NCBI GenBank assembly: GCA_951799445.1
Contig: OX637295.1
Coordinates: 8,308,001-8,372,000, forward strand
DNA length: 64,000 nucleotides
Direction of reading: 5' to 3'
Origin: Pseudisothecium myosuroides
Taxonomy: Eukaryota > Streptophyta > Bryopsida > Hypnales > Lembophyllaceae
Shown: positions 35,387 through 47,903 of the stretch, piece by piece
Numbering within the stretch: the first letter of the stretch is position 1
How the letters are laid out: each line of letters starts with the position of its first letter
Translations under genes and position numbers: made by a program
Notes under the pieces: generated by a model
Told to the model about the DNA's origin: nothing
The model's input: the letters and a program-made list of their open reading frames with translations, nothing else
Database searches by the model: none

Positions 35387-36312
35387 CCCCTAAATGCCCA
35401 AGGCCTTTTTTCTGCAAAAAATCCATCAAAACTGCCATTTCTATAGGAAGGAGTTTAAAAAATGAAAAATGTCTTTTTTGCACATCTAACCGTAGGATCT
35501 TACATCTAACCAGTATGAGAATGTGTGGAAAAAATTTCAGAATTTTTGACCGCTCAGATTGCAAGATATCTGCGTTTAAAGTAGAAAAAACAAGTATTTC
35601 AGCACATTGCGGGACTAGATTTTTTGACTTTAAACATTTTTCACTTAAAATTTTTGCACTACAGAGTTTTGTGCTTCAAATCTTTATAGTGGAGAATTGA
35701 GTTGAGAGTCTAGGGAAAAAAAATATATTCAAAAAAACTTAATTATCATTCCTAAAAAATTTATTAAGTAGAAGTAGGTACGAGATAGAAGGAAAATCTA
35801 AAACATTAATATATTTTAGATGGAATTAAAATGCACTAATCAAAATGGTGAGATTGTTCTAGCAAGTAAACTAAACCATGAGAATTTTATTTTTTTTTAA
35901 TTGCAAAAATAGCATTTAGAAATGAATCCTACAAGTTATTTTTTTCAAGAAGATGCTCTAACTGCCCCAAAAACAAGAATGTCCATAACTTTTTCATAAC
36001 AAATCCAAATGAAATGAATCAAAGCTTTCCAGATAGACAAAAATATAATCTACAAGAAAAAAATATTAAAAAAATCAAAATTTTGCCAAATTTTTCTTGC
36101 TGCCCGGACTGCCCAGTTACGAAAAAAAGTAACATATTTGGCCATAACTTTTGACTCCTATTTCCAAATGTCCTGAAATTTAGTGCATATGAAAGATATT
36201 CTTTGCGCCCACCTTCTATTAAAATTTCAGCTTAAGATATGGAAATCTCTATTCACACGGACCTGCCCAAAATTTCTATACGGCCAAAAAATGCATGCCG
36301 GTCCTTTAGGGA
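35387..36312. mobile_element. TTAA-family (piggyBac-like) element T1
   Basis: Flanked by TTAA at 35383-35386 and 36313-36316. The termini are CCCCTAAATGCCCAAGGCC and, inverted, TCCCTAAAGGACC. The interior is nearly identical to T2 (39764-40691) and T5 (44099-45015): CCGTAGGATCTTACA, CAAGATATCTGCGTTTAAA, CACATTGCGGGACTAGATTT and TTGCTGCCCGGACTGCCC. The length (926 bp) is almost constant within the family. TTAA duplication and C-run termini are hallmarks of piggyBac-type elements; no transposase is encoded. Confidence 0.85.
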
Positions 36313-36316
36313 TTAA

Positions 36317-37323
36317 GGTCAAGCAAAGCCATTGTGTTCCAATCATGCAAGAGCGTTGAATAGAACCACGCAATGGTGCAACAACATTGAATTGAGGTGT
36401 GGACAGACAAAAAAAAGGATGCATAGGGGTAGAGGGAATGGATATACTAAATCGAGGCAAAGGAAGAGGATCATTGAGAGCAAGGGTGATTGAGAGGTAG
36501 CATAGGGGTGAGAAGTAGAAGGAAAAGAAGGCAAAATTGTAGCGGCACACATTATTGGAATAGCAGGGCTGGTGGAAGAAAAGACAATGGTTAATTGTAT
36601 CTCCTTCAACAAGGCTGCAAACTTTGCTAGCTATATGCTCTACACTTGGTCTAGAAAGGAATTCTATGACCAAAATAAAACAATTGTAAATACAAGTACG
36701 ACTTTGTAAATTTAAAATGCGGATAGTGATGGCTTTGTAAGGTTTTAGAGTGGGGTGGTAGTAATTTAATTATGTACAAAAAGAGCCTTGCAATGGTAGG
36801 AAGTCTATAGATAAGTGCCCTTTTGTAGGTAGAATCTTCCAAAAAATTTGCTTGCGGCTTTGCCAAGCACATCACAGGATCCACAAGTGACCTGCACAAG
36901 TGTGTGACAGAGGGTTGCACAAGATTCTATATTACAAGATGTTCAAGCCTGAGCTCCTTCTAGGCAAGGAAAAATTTACCACCGTCGACATTCATATTTG
37001 TATTAAGGATGGAGGCTACACGTTGCAAATTTATACCATTTGGCAAAAGCATTGCTAAGTCTTTTATGGCCTACTTCAAAAATTATGTTGATGAATAGTT
37101 GAAAAAAAAATTAAGGATATTCTCTTGTAGTGCAATAGAACATTCATTTATTGGTCGCCACCCCTGTTACTACAAGCCTAAGAAGTTCAAAAGTCTTGGT
37201 GCCCACTTCCATTTCAAGATTGAAGTTTTATTGTTAAACAATGGCAAGGTCATTGTTATTTTGGTTGTGGTGGCAATAGCAGCATTTGCTGCATAGAGGA
37301 GGTTTTTGAGGTTTTAGATTTAT
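36317..37323. other. Gap, nothing recognised
   Basis: The minus-strand frame at 36227-36673 (148 codons) begins inside element T1 and has no family resemblance. Otherwise the sequence is AT-rich. Confidence 0.4.
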
Positions 37324-38145
37324 GGTGATTGCAAAAAACATTTTGTCCTATTTGTGTCACACCTTGCGTGCTAATTTTTTTTTGGCATAATTTTTGCATT
37401 CTAGCTCCAAATGACTTAAGAGTTTATAGATAATGTACTCATGACTATTAAACACCTTGTTTGTTTTTTTGAAATGTTTGAAAATGTTTTTATCCAAAAG
37501 TAGCCTCTAATTCTATGTCAAATTTGCCAATTTGGGGATTTTTAGTACTATTTAGTACCAAAATAAATAAATTTGGAGCTTGAATTTAGAAAAAATGGTC
37601 TTCTAGAAGACTTGTAGTTATTATATAAAGGAATTCTAAAAATAATTAATTATATGTGGTGTGGAAGTCCACAAAGTGAGCTTCTTTCTATTTGCATTTT
37701 GAAATATAGAAAATAATATTTTGGGGGTTCTTTTGGTCAATGAACATTTCTATAGAATTGTTACAAATGGCCAATGTTTATTTTATTTATTTATTTATTT
37801 TTCCATTTTTAACTAATTGAAACATTGAAGTAATTATTTTTTTAAGAGCATAAGTACCAAATTTTGGGAAAAAAGCATTTTTGGACACATGTAATCATAT
37901 AATCTTGTAGTACTCTGGTTTGAAAAGCTATGGAAAAATATCAGAATTTTCCACCGTGTGGATTGGAAGGTATTAATGTTTGAATTGGTAGAAATCCTTT
38001 TTTTGCCCCTGCAAAAAATAGGATAGCTGTACTTTAAAAGGTCACATTGGAATGAAAAAAATCGAAAATGGTGGTGCTTCTTTGGATTCATTCTTCAAGG
38101 CAAGTTGGCTACGTGTTTGAAAATTTCACTTCATTTGGAATTGTA

Positions 38146-39427
38146 TAGTGGGGTCCCAGTCAAAATGGCGTTTTTGAAATCGTAGGGAAGGGAATTTCAA
38201 ATCTGCCAACTTTGACAGCCTCCCAAAAGCTCAAAAATGGATTTTTGACAGTAATTTTTTTACCACAACTTCATCTTTAAGTTAATTATATGTGTGCCAA
38301 ATTTCAAGGCCAAATGATTTACAAAAAAAATATATTTAAAATCTCCCAACATGTGTAGTTGTGAAAAAAATTTCACTACTGCCAACTTTGACACCCTTCC
38401 AAGGACTGAAATTTTTTTCTTTTTCTACGAAAGTTTTGGCATAAGACCATCTATATTTTGATTACATGTGTGAAAAATTTCAAGTCCAAAAGACCCCCAC
38501 AAAAATAGATATTCAAAATCTCCCAACATGTGTATTTGTGAAACAATTTCACTACTACCAACTTTGACACTATCCCAAGGGTTGAAACATTGTTTATTTA
38601 TCATGAAATTTTTATGATGAAATCATCTCTATGTTAATAACATGTGCGCCAAATTTCAAGTTCAAAAGATTCACACAATAAAAAAATATGCCAATTCTAC
38701 CAACATGTGTAGTTGTGAGGAAAATTTCACTACTACCAACTTTGACACTATCCCAAGGGCTGAAAAAAACACATTTTACTATGAAATTTTTGGCATGAGA
38801 TCATCTTTATATTGATAAAATGTGTGCCAAATTTTAAGGTCAAAAGATTTACCAAAAAAAAGATATTCTAATTCTACCAACATGTGTAGTTGTGAGAATG
38901 ACTTTCTACATCCATGTGAAAGTTTTAACCCAAAAAATTACACTATCCCAAGGGCTGAAATTTTTTTCCTCACAACTACACATGTTGGTAGAATTGGCAT
39001 ATTTTTTTTTCTATGAATCTTTTGAACTTGAAATTTGGCACACATGCTGGGAGATTTTGAATATCTATTTTTGTGGCTGTCTTTTGGACTTGAAATTTTT
39101 CACACATGTAATCAAAATATAGATGGTCTTATGCCAAAACTTTCGTAGAAAAAGAAAAAAATTTCAGTCCTTGGGAAGGTGTCAAAGTTGGCAGTAGTGA
39201 AATTTTTTTCACAGCTATACATGTTGGGAGATTTTGAATATCTTTTTTGTGTAAATCATTTGGCCTTGAAATTTGACACACATATAATTAACTTAAAGAT
39301 GAAGTTGTGGTAAAAAATTCATGGTCAAAGATCCATTTTTGAGCTTTCGAGAGGCTATCAAAGTTGGCAGATTTGAAATTCCCTTCCCTGCAATTTTGAA
39401 AACGCCATTTTGATTGGGACCCCACTG
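38146..39427. mobile_element. Mariner-like foldback with internal tandem array
   Basis: Inverted termini are (T/C)AGTGGGGTCCCA(G/A)TCAAAA, flanked by TA on both sides. The undisturbed target (GGAGTTGTACAATATATAGG, reverse strand of T3) has one TA. Both arms carry repeated roughly 120-180 bp units built from CAACATGTGTAGTTGTGA, CACTACTACCAACTTTGACA and CCCAAGG.CTGAAA, with more than four copies across the two arms. It is 1,282 bp and non-coding. Confidence 0.85.
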
Positions 39428-39763
39428 TACAACATATAGGAAAAAAATAGTCAGTAGAAAGAAGTAGAGAATGATTCAAAATACTATATTCTCAAGAATT
39501 TAATTATGGAATTGATAAATGCCAATCCCAATAGTTGTAATGTTGTAATAAACAATCTACACCCATTTTTTTAATTTTTTTAAAAAATATTGAAAGTTTA
39601 GATAAATAAAGGACTTCAAAGTTTATTTTAGAGTAGAGAATCCATTACTACCTGCAAACTAAAACTCTTCATAACTTTCATTTCATTAATCAAAATGGAA
39701 TGATTCAAAACTTTTCACGTACATATAAATCTATAAAACCAATTTCAAATTTTTATTTCTTAA

Positions 39764-40691
39764 CCCCTAAAGGACCAAGGCCTTTTTTCTGCCAAAAAAC
39801 ACTCAAAACTGTCATATCTATAGCAAAGAGTAAAAAAAATTGAAAATTGTTTTTTTTTTTCCACATCTAACCGTAGGATCTTACACCTAACTAGTATGAG
39901 AGTGTGTGGAAAAAATTTCAGAATTTTAGACCGCACAGATTGCAAGATATCTGCGTTTAAAATGGAAAAAACAAGTTTTCAGCACATTGCGGGACTAGAT
40001 TTTTTGACTTTGAACATTTTTAACTTAAAATTTTTGCACTACAGAGTTTTGAGCTTTAAATCTTTATAGTGGAGAATTGAGTTGAGAGTCTAGGGAAAAA
40101 AAAAATTCAAAAAAACTTAATTATCATTCTTAAAAAAATTGTTAAGTAGAAGTAGGTACAAGATAGAAGGAAAATCTAAAATATTCATATATTTTAGATG
40201 GAATTAAAATACACTAATCCCAATGGTGAGATTGTTCTAACAAGTAAATCAGGCCATACAAAAAAAAAAATTGAAAAATTACAAAAATTGCATTCCGAAA
40301 TGAATCCTACAAGTTATTTTTTTCAAGAAGATGCTCTAACTGCCTAAAAAACAAGAATGTCCATAACTTTCTCATAACATATCCAAATGAAATGAATCAA
40401 AGCTTTCCAGATAGGCAAAAATATAATCTATAAGAAAAAAAAAAATTCAAATTTCAAATTTTTGTCCATTTTTTTTTTGCTGCCCGGACTGCCCGCCGTC
40501 CCCTATTTTGAGATTATATGGTCATAACTTTTTTTCCCGGGCACCGATTGTGAAAAAAAATATATTCCCACAAAGCTTATCAGTTTTTCTATCTCCAAAA
40601 AAAGTTTTAGAAAATCACGACAAAATTTCAGCCCGTAGGTACCTGCCCGTAAACGCATTTGTCTCCCGAAGGGACAACGGTCCTTTAGGGG
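39764..40691. mobile_element. TTAA-family element T2, inserted in T4
   Basis: Starts CCCCTAAAGGACCAAGGCC and ends GGTCCTTTAGGGG, with TTAA at 39760-39763 and 40692-40695. It is 928 bp, nearly the same as T1 and T5. Sequence on either side of the pair of TTAAs is continuous with T3, so T2 entered T4 after T4 was in place. Confidence 0.9.
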
Positions 40692-40936
40692 TTAAAAAAG
40701 TGATTTTGTAAGAATTTTGAGCTGTGTAGAGTGCCACTTTGTTGACATATCATACAATAAATTTTTAGCCCATGTAGTCAAAAGTTATGAAAATTGGTGG
40801 GCCTTGAAGCAATTCCTCATGCATATTTTGTGTGAAAATTTTAAAGAGAAAAAATAAAAACTCTATTTGTAGTAAGTTGCTCAAAATTGCTATATTGCCA
40901 AAAAAACAGTGTTTGGGCATTTAGAGGTTAAAGGTG

Positions 40937-41050
<114 letters not shown>

Positions 41051-41387
41051 AAAATTTAAAATTAAAATAAATAAATTTAAAGTACTCCAAAAAATTTATG
41101 AATACTAGACAAAATGCAACAAATAGTACAAATGTTTCTTGCAATCACCATTTAGGTGACCTAAATTTTAGGTTTGTAAATCTCACGTTATTTGGAATTC
41201 TCTAGCTGCAGAAATGTTTAAATATGTTTCACGATTATGACCAAAAAAAATGATTTTCTTCAATTTTGGCATATAGTGTCTACTCATAATGAGGTGCTTA
41301 CATTTTTGGTTGCAATCATTTTCTACGTACATTGATCATGTATTATGTTTGAATTAAAAAAGTTATCAAGTTGTAATAGATTATTAA

Positions 41388-42324
41388 CCCCTAAAGGACC
41401 AAATACCATCTTTTGGCAACATTGCGATTTTGGGCAACTCACTACAAATGGAAATTTTATTTTTTTTCTTTGAAATTTTCACACAAGATGTGCTCGGGGA
41501 GTAGCTTCAAGGCCCAATAATTTTCATAACTTTTGACTACATGGATAAAAAATTATCGCATGATATGTAATTTTACACATTCGGCGGGCAGCCCGGGTAG
41601 CTCAAAAATATTCTTAAAAAATCACTTTTTTGAAAAATAAAAATTTGAAATTGGTTTTATAGACTTATATATACTTGGAAAGCTTTGAATCATTCCATTT
41701 TGATTAACGAGTCAAAAGTTATGAGGAGTTTTAGTTTGAGGGTAGTTATGGAATCTCTACTCTAAAATAAATTTTGAAGTCCTTCACTGAACTCAATCTT
41801 CAATATTTTTGAAAGAAAATAAATAAAATTGGGTGTAGATTATTTATTATAACATTACAACCGTTGGGATTGGCATTTTTCAATTCCATAACAAAATTCT
41901 TTACAATTTAGTATTTTGAGTCATTCTCTACCTCTTTCTACTTACTATTTTTTTCCTATATATTGTACAACTCCAAATGATTTGAAATTTTTCAAGCATG
42001 TAGCCAACTTGCCTTGAAGAATGAATCCAAAGAGTAACCACCATTTTGGACATTTTTTCTTACAAATGTGACCATGTGAAGGGCAGCTGCCCGTTTTTTT
42101 GCAGGGACAAAAAAAAGGATTTCTGTTAATTGAAACGCTAATATCTTGCAATCTACACGGTGGAAAATTCTGAAATTTTTTCCACATCTTTTTAAACCAG
42201 TGTACTACAAGATTTTATGGTTATGTGTGTTCAAAAATGTTTTTTTCCTAAAATTTGGTACTTGTATTTGAAATGGTAGTTTTAGAACAGTTTTGGTGAA
42301 AACATAGTCAAAAAACTTTAGGGG
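41388..42324. mobile_element. TTAA-family element T3, intact
   Basis: The termini CCCCTAAAGGACC and CTTTAGGGG lie between TTAA at 41384-41387 and TTAA at 42325-42328. The left arm matches the palindromic element T9 (60693). The right part matches T4, T6 and the fragment at 214. It is 937 bp with no ORF of note, and serves here as the reference uninterrupted copy. Confidence 0.85.
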
Positions 42325-42428
42325 TTAATGCTTATCAAGATTATGGACTGTCTTGTTTCTTTTAATTCTTGTATTTAAGTTTGTTTATAATCACAGAAAA
42401 GGACTTTAGTATTGTGTGGTCCTGGTTG

Positions 42429-43064
42429 TGTTGGAATTAGGTTAATGGCATTAGAAACAAGAGTGTAGACATAGGAAAAGCTTGTGCTTGGACACATCAA
42501 CTCAAGCCAAAAATTAACAGAGTAATTTGAGCAAGAGTGAAGGGGACTAAGAAGAGATGTTCTAATAATAATTGGTGCTTAGACTGAATTTGTACTAGCC
42601 CTTACATGTGCAGTTTCTGAGCCTCCTACCGTAGTATATAACTAGATTGATTCCATTTGATATTCAGGCCGTTAAGCACTTTCGAGCTCCCTCCTTCAGG
42701 AAAAAGTCCTCGGTTATGGGGCATAATGCTCCCGTAATAGTGCTAGGCACTATTACGAGTGTCTGGGACTATTACGGGGGCCTCCTGCGCGCTTAATGTA
42801 GCGGGATGCCCTCACACGCGGGCCTCCCGTCGTGTGAGTGTCCCGCCCCTAGGCTCGAGCTCCCACCCTCACCTTCGAGGCAGGGCCCTCACACAACGGG
42901 AAGCCCTCACGTGAAGGCCTCCCACTATACATATAACCTTAGTGGTTTCTCCTACATATATGTAAAAACCATCTTGTTCTATTTTATTAATGAGGATATT
43001 ATTCATTTTGCCGATGAGGTTTGTTGCTACCTTTCCACTTTAAAATCAGAAAATATGTGTTACA
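42429..43064 (+). mobile_element. Candidate solo LTR
   Basis: Begins TGTTGGAATTAGG, a start typical of plant Copia LTRs, and ends TGTGTTACA, with GTTG on both sides (42425-42428 and 43065-43068). A TATATAA motif at about 42635 and a GC-rich block (42700-42910) with hairpins such as TCCCGTAATAGTGC/GCACTATTACGAG fit LTR promoter/leader architecture. No internal retrotransposon genes or second LTR are in view, so it would be a solo LTR. The 4-bp flank is shorter than the usual 5 bp. Confidence 0.5.
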
Positions 43065-44098
43065 GTTGCTAAGTGACTGCATTTTAGTTTCATGAAATTC
43101 ACAAAAGTCTCATATGGATACACAAAGTCGTGGGATCATGAATTGTTGAATTCTATTGGTCAAAAACTTGGGTACACAACTTCCATAGTGTATGACCCTG
43201 ATTATAATCACTTATACTGCATTTTAGTCCAATTTTAAGGGATATAATTTTTTTTCAAATGTAAAAAATTCTTGTAACCCTTTTAACAAGGAATCCAAAA
43301 TTGTAATTATATGCATAAAATGAATAATATTTGAGGAAAATAATAGCATCAAAAACCTAAGCATATGAATTTTTTTAATACATGGATCATGGAACAAACT
43401 ACCCAACTTTTTGGGCTTTTTAATACAAAAATTAATTTTTATTGGAAGGAAATCTTGTATAGAATTTTTAAAATTATTCATAGGCCTTTCAATTATTTAT
43501 ATATATTGTGAGTTTTTTCCTAATATCTAAGCAATCCAACAGTTTTTATGTTTGATTTCTTGATTTCATTGGTCTTCATCTAATTTTTTGGTCTTTTTAA
43601 TTTGGTACAATTTTTATAAAAGCCATCCTCCAAGCCATTTTAATGTCCATGAACCACGTGCATATATTACAAGAGTTGCTTACTTTGAGTTAAAACATGC
43701 AGCTTGTGTCAATGAGTGGAGACCTAACTCATATTCAAGTGACTTTAACCCCTAAATGCCCAAGGCCTTTTTTGAGCTTCTAAGAATTTGCTCTAAATTG
43801 AACAAAAAGCCAACATTTTGATAATTTGTATCAATTTTTTTGGAATTGTAACCATACAAATTCAAACTAGACATGTTAGAGATCACATAGGAAAAGAAAA
43901 CACAACAATATCACTTATGGATTGAAAGATTATAATGATTGATCATGAGGGTGTTAATACTTATAAATTCTTTCAATCGTTTTTTTATATATCAAATTAA
44001 AAAAGTTGGTCACCAAAAAAATATGAGGTTAAACGGCCTAACATGCATAACCCCAATCAATTTGTGACTTCTCAAAATCTACTTTACAATTTTTTTAA

Positions 44099-45015
44099 CC
44101 CCTAAAGCCCCAAGGCCTTTTTTCAGCCAAAAAACACTGAAAACTGCCATTTCTATAGCAAAAAGTAAAAAATAAATAAAATTGTTTTTTTTTCACATCT
44201 AACCGTAGGATCCTACACCTAATTGCTATGAGAATGTGTGGAAAAAATTTCAAAATTTTTGACCGCTCAAATTGCAAGATATCTGCGTTTAAAGTGGAAA
44301 AAACAAGTTTTTCAGCACATTGCGGGACTAGATTTTTAGACTTTAAACATTTTTAACTTAAAATTTTTGCACTACAGAGTTTTGAGCTTTAAATCTTTAT
44401 AGTGGAGAATTGAGTTGAGAGTCTAGGAAAAAAGAAATTCAAAAAAACTTAATTATCATTCTTAAAAAAATTGTTAAGTAGAAGTAGGTACAAGATAGAA
44501 GGAAAATCTAAAATATTCATATATTTTAGATGGAATTAAAATGCACTAATTCCAATGGTGAGATTGTTCTAGCAAGTAAACTAAACCATTCCAAAAAAAA
44601 ATTGAAAAATTACAAAAATTGCATTCCGAAATGAATCCTACAAGTTATTTTTTTCAAGAAGATGCTCTAACTACCCGAAAAACAAGAATGTCCATAACTT
44701 CCTCATAACAAATCCAAATGAAATGAATCAAAGCTTTCCAGATAGACAAAAATATAATCTATGAGAAAAAAAATATTAAAAGAAAAATTCAAAATTTTGC
44801 AAATTTTTTTTGCTGCCCCCCCGTCCCCAAGCATTCCAAGAAATGGCATAATTGTTGTTCCTAGGCACCGATTGTGAAAAAATTATGTCCCCACGTAGGT
44901 CTTTCCATTCTCCACCTCCATTAAATTTTTTCAGAAAATGTTACAAATGTGGTTGCAAAAAGGTACATGACCAAAATCGCATTTGTCCCCCGAAGGGACA
45001 ATGGGCTTTTAGGGG
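44099..45015. mobile_element. TTAA-family element T5
   Basis: Flanked by TTAA (44095-44098 and 45016-45019), with termini CCCCTAAAGCCCCAAGGCC and GGGCTTTTAGGGG. The interior is the same as T1 and T2. It is 917 bp. Confidence 0.88.
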
Positions 45016-45323
45016 TTAAATGAATTTCTAATGTGATTTTTCCTCCAAGATCTAGTGTATTTAAGATTCATTTCTAAGAGCCCTCAACGCTATAGAAAGT
45101 CAAGATTATGATGGTTACCTTTGCACAAAATCTTGAATAGAAAAATCATAATCAATTATTTTTAGAATTGAATTTTTTATGCTAAAATTAGACTTTAAGA
45201 AGAATTTTACAAAAATACAAACTATCAAAAATAGTAACTTGGTTAAGTTTTATTTAACTTCAAATTATTGACAACACCAAAATTTGTCACAACCATTGGG
45301 ATTGACATTTTTCAATTCCATAA

Positions 45324-46401
45324 GGGTGATTGCAAGAAAGACCTGCCGTTTTTTGTCCTACTTTGGCAAAACAAAGTTGTCCTCTACTATAATTTTTGAA
45401 TAATGAATCCAATGCCAAAAACAAAAAATATGTTTTTAGATGTCTTGATTATTATTGTATCACTTATTTTTCAAGAAAATTAAAAAATCATTTTATATTT
45501 AAAAGTCAATTTCTCTAATTTGTCACACTTTCAAGTTTAGGGGTTTTGGATACTATTGAGTGGTTTGAAGTAATGATTTTCAGTTGAAATTTCTATGGTA
45601 TATTCCTAAAATAGGCAGATACAATCCTATCAAAGGACATCTAAAAATACATTATTTTATGTCCTCTATGTTTGCGCAAATAGGCCTCCCTTGCACATGC
45701 ACTTGTGAACAATAGAAATGGTTTTGACCTCATTTTTTGGTTGAAACTCATTTCTAGGAAGTCTTCTCAAATGGCCAACTTTTAGTTTTTTTTATAATTA
45801 TTTTTCCTATTTATTACAAATTAAAACGTCAAAGTATGTATTTTCTAGCCACAATTCTATGTTTGAGAATATGTCCAAAAAAATACATACTTTGACATTT
45901 TAATTTGTAATAAATAGGAAAAAAATTTATAAAAAGAACTAAAAATTGGCCATTTGAGAAGACTTCCTAGAAATGAGTTTCAACCAAAAAAATGAGGTCA
46001 AAACCATTTCTATTGTTCACAAGTGCGTGCACAAGGGAGGCCTATTTGCGCAAACGTGGAGGACATAAAATAATGTATTTTTAAATGCCCTTTGGTAGGA
46101 TTGTATCTGCCTATTGTAGGAATATACCATAGAAATGTCAACTGAAAATCATTACTTTAAACCACTCAATAGTATCCAAAACCCCTAAACTTGAAAGTGT
46201 GACAAAATAGAGAAATTGACTTTTAAATATAAAATGATTTTTTAATTTTCTTGAAAAATAAGTGATACAATAATAATCTAGACATCTAGAAGCACATTTT
46301 TTGTTTTTGGCATTGGATTCATTATTCAAAAGTTTTAGCAGAGGACAACCTCAATTCTGCCAAAGTGGAACGAAAACGGCAGGTCTTTCTTGCAATCACC
46401 C
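45324..46401. mobile_element. GGGTGATTGC-family foldback with ATAA target duplication
   Basis: GGGTGATTGCAAGAAAGACC and its exact inverse close the element. ATAA precedes and follows it. Host sequence resumes on either side as in T3 (CAATTCCATAA ... ATTCTTTACAATTTAGTATT). The two halves are long inverted copies meeting near 45873 (CAAAGTATGTATTTTCTAG versus AAATACATACTTTG), so arms are about 530 bp. Non-coding. Confidence 0.9.
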
Positions 46402-46845
46402 ATAATTAAATTCCTAACAATTTAGTATTTTGAATCATTTTCTATTTTTTTCTACTCACTATTTTTATCCTATATGTTGCACAATTCCAAATGATTTGAA
46501 AAAATTTAAGCATGTAGCAAACTTGTCTAGGAAAAAAAATCCAAAGAAGCACCACCATTTTCAACATTATTTCATAGAAAAGTGAGAGCTCTTGTGAAGT
46601 GTAGGTGCTTTGTTTTTTGCAAGGCCTAAAAAATGATTTCAATGGGTTTGAATGCTTACATCTTGCATCCACATAGTGGAAATTTCTGAAATTCTTACTA
46701 TGTGTTCTCAAGTTCAACATACTACAAGATCCTACGGTTACATATGTAAAAAAAAATTCTTTTTCAAAAATTTGATACTCGTACTAGAAATGACAGTTTT
46801 TGAGCATTTTGGGTGAAAACATAGTCAAGGAACTATAGGGATTAA

Positions 46846-47081
46846 TGCCAAAGTAAATTTTGGACTTTAATTAATTATTTGGCAAATATTTAATTTTCAT
46901 TATGATATAATGATTTGCATCACAATTATGTTCAGTAATTGGTATACAACCCCTGTTTATGTTTAGTAATTGGTATACTGCCCCGTGGGCTGGTAGCTCC
47001 CTTGTTGCTCCTGTGACTGGGCAAATACCAACCCATGGTTATTTTTCATAATCAAGGGTTGCAAACCAATTATCTAGTCTG
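46846..47081. other. Short gap between elements
   Basis: AT-rich except for GTAATTGGTATAC, which occurs twice (about 46934 and 46968). No gene. Confidence 0.4.
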
Positions 47082-47605
47082 TAAGAGCATTTGCAGTGCA
47101 CTCTCGACAAACAATCCATGTATTGGCAAATGGAAGGGTATTCTACAAGGCTTATATAGTGTCGGATTTTTTTTAGAACAAATAGATCCAATGCAAAGCC
47201 CACAATCTAAATGTAAAATGGACTTTTCCGCATTATAAAAAGAAAGAATAGACAAGATTCTACAAACAAGGGAAGGTTGCACTAATTGGCACATACGGAG
47301 TATAACAATGCGAAAAAAGGTATGAATACAATATTTTTTTGTGTAATGAGACAAGCCGCAGGCCCTTCATATTTCAAGAAATTGCTAGGGTTGGGAAGAA
47401 TAATGACGGACCGGGGAGTAAAGAGAGACTAATGTCGGATGCATTGGAGAGTAAATTTAATTACAAGTTTGGCAATGAAGTCCCGTTTCATTTCTTTAAG
47501 AAGAAAAAAAACAAAAAAAAACTTAATTACAAGTCGCTTTGACCTCGGTACAGTGCAGATACTGTCTCTGTTGCCGGGTGATGGGTGTGCACTGCAGATG
47601 CTCTA
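47082..47605. mobile_element. hAT-type MITE upstream of nsLTP copy B
   Basis: TAAGAGCATTTGCAGTGCAC at the left is inverted at the right as GTGTGCACTGCAGATGCTCTA. It is related to the pair at 33789-34694 and sits at the corresponding place in the promoter: ATCTCACTGAACGCGGAATT follows it here, and its inverse lies beside copy A's element. Confidence 0.75.
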
Positions 47606-47754
47606 ATCTCACTGAACGCGGAATTGAATTTTGGGACAATTCACGTGTTGCATTATTAGATCGACTTCTGACGCACATGTGGCGGCGCAAGGTCCACCGT
47701 CTTTCCCAGTAACCGTCATCAAGTAGCTGCTGGTCAATGCTCCCGATATGAACT

Positions 47755-47760
47755 TATAAA
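47755..47760 (+). promoter_or_regulatory. TATA box of nsLTP copy B
   Basis: TATAAA followed by GCCTCCGCC, about 145 bp before the ATG. The same context appears in copy A but not in copies C and D. Confidence 0.65.
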
Positions 47761-47903
47761 GCCTCCGCCACTTTCCTTAATTCAGCTTCCATGTCCAGAC
47801 GCAAGTGTTCTCAGCATCCATCGGGATGCATCTTCTTCTTCGGTTTAATTTTCTGTGTACGTAATTGCTGTTTGGTGTCACTAGATCTGAGCTAGCTAGC
47901 ACC

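Larger units (their letters stand above)
37846..40927 (-). mobile_element. TTAA-family element T4, split by two insertions
   Basis: Its parts (about 37846-38143, 39430-39759 and 40696-40927) read in order as the reverse complement of intact element T3 (41388-42324). The right terminus is TTTAGAGG|TTAA at 40928. The left terminal 80 bp or so, including CCCCTAAAG, is missing. The two breaks are exactly at a TA and a TTAA. Confidence 0.75.
43749..46841. mobile_element. TTAA-family element T6, interrupted by two insertions
   Basis: The left end CCCCTAAATGCCCAAGGCC follows TTAA at 43745. The right end CTATAGGGA is followed by TTAA at 46842. The right third matches T3, and it is cut in the middle by the ATAA-flanked element below. 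T5 lies in the left part. The left-arm match to other copies is weak beyond the first 30 bp, so the full extent is an inference. Confidence 0.6.

Noticed and set aside
36227..36673. 148-codon minus-strand ORF
   Set aside because: It runs out of element T1 into unrelated DNA, has a very Phe/Pro-rich unordered composition and no family match.
38290..39220. Regularly spaced repeats that could suggest a CRISPR-like array
   Set aside because: The units are long, diverged, present in both orientations and enclosed by mariner-like termini; this is a plant nuclear context.
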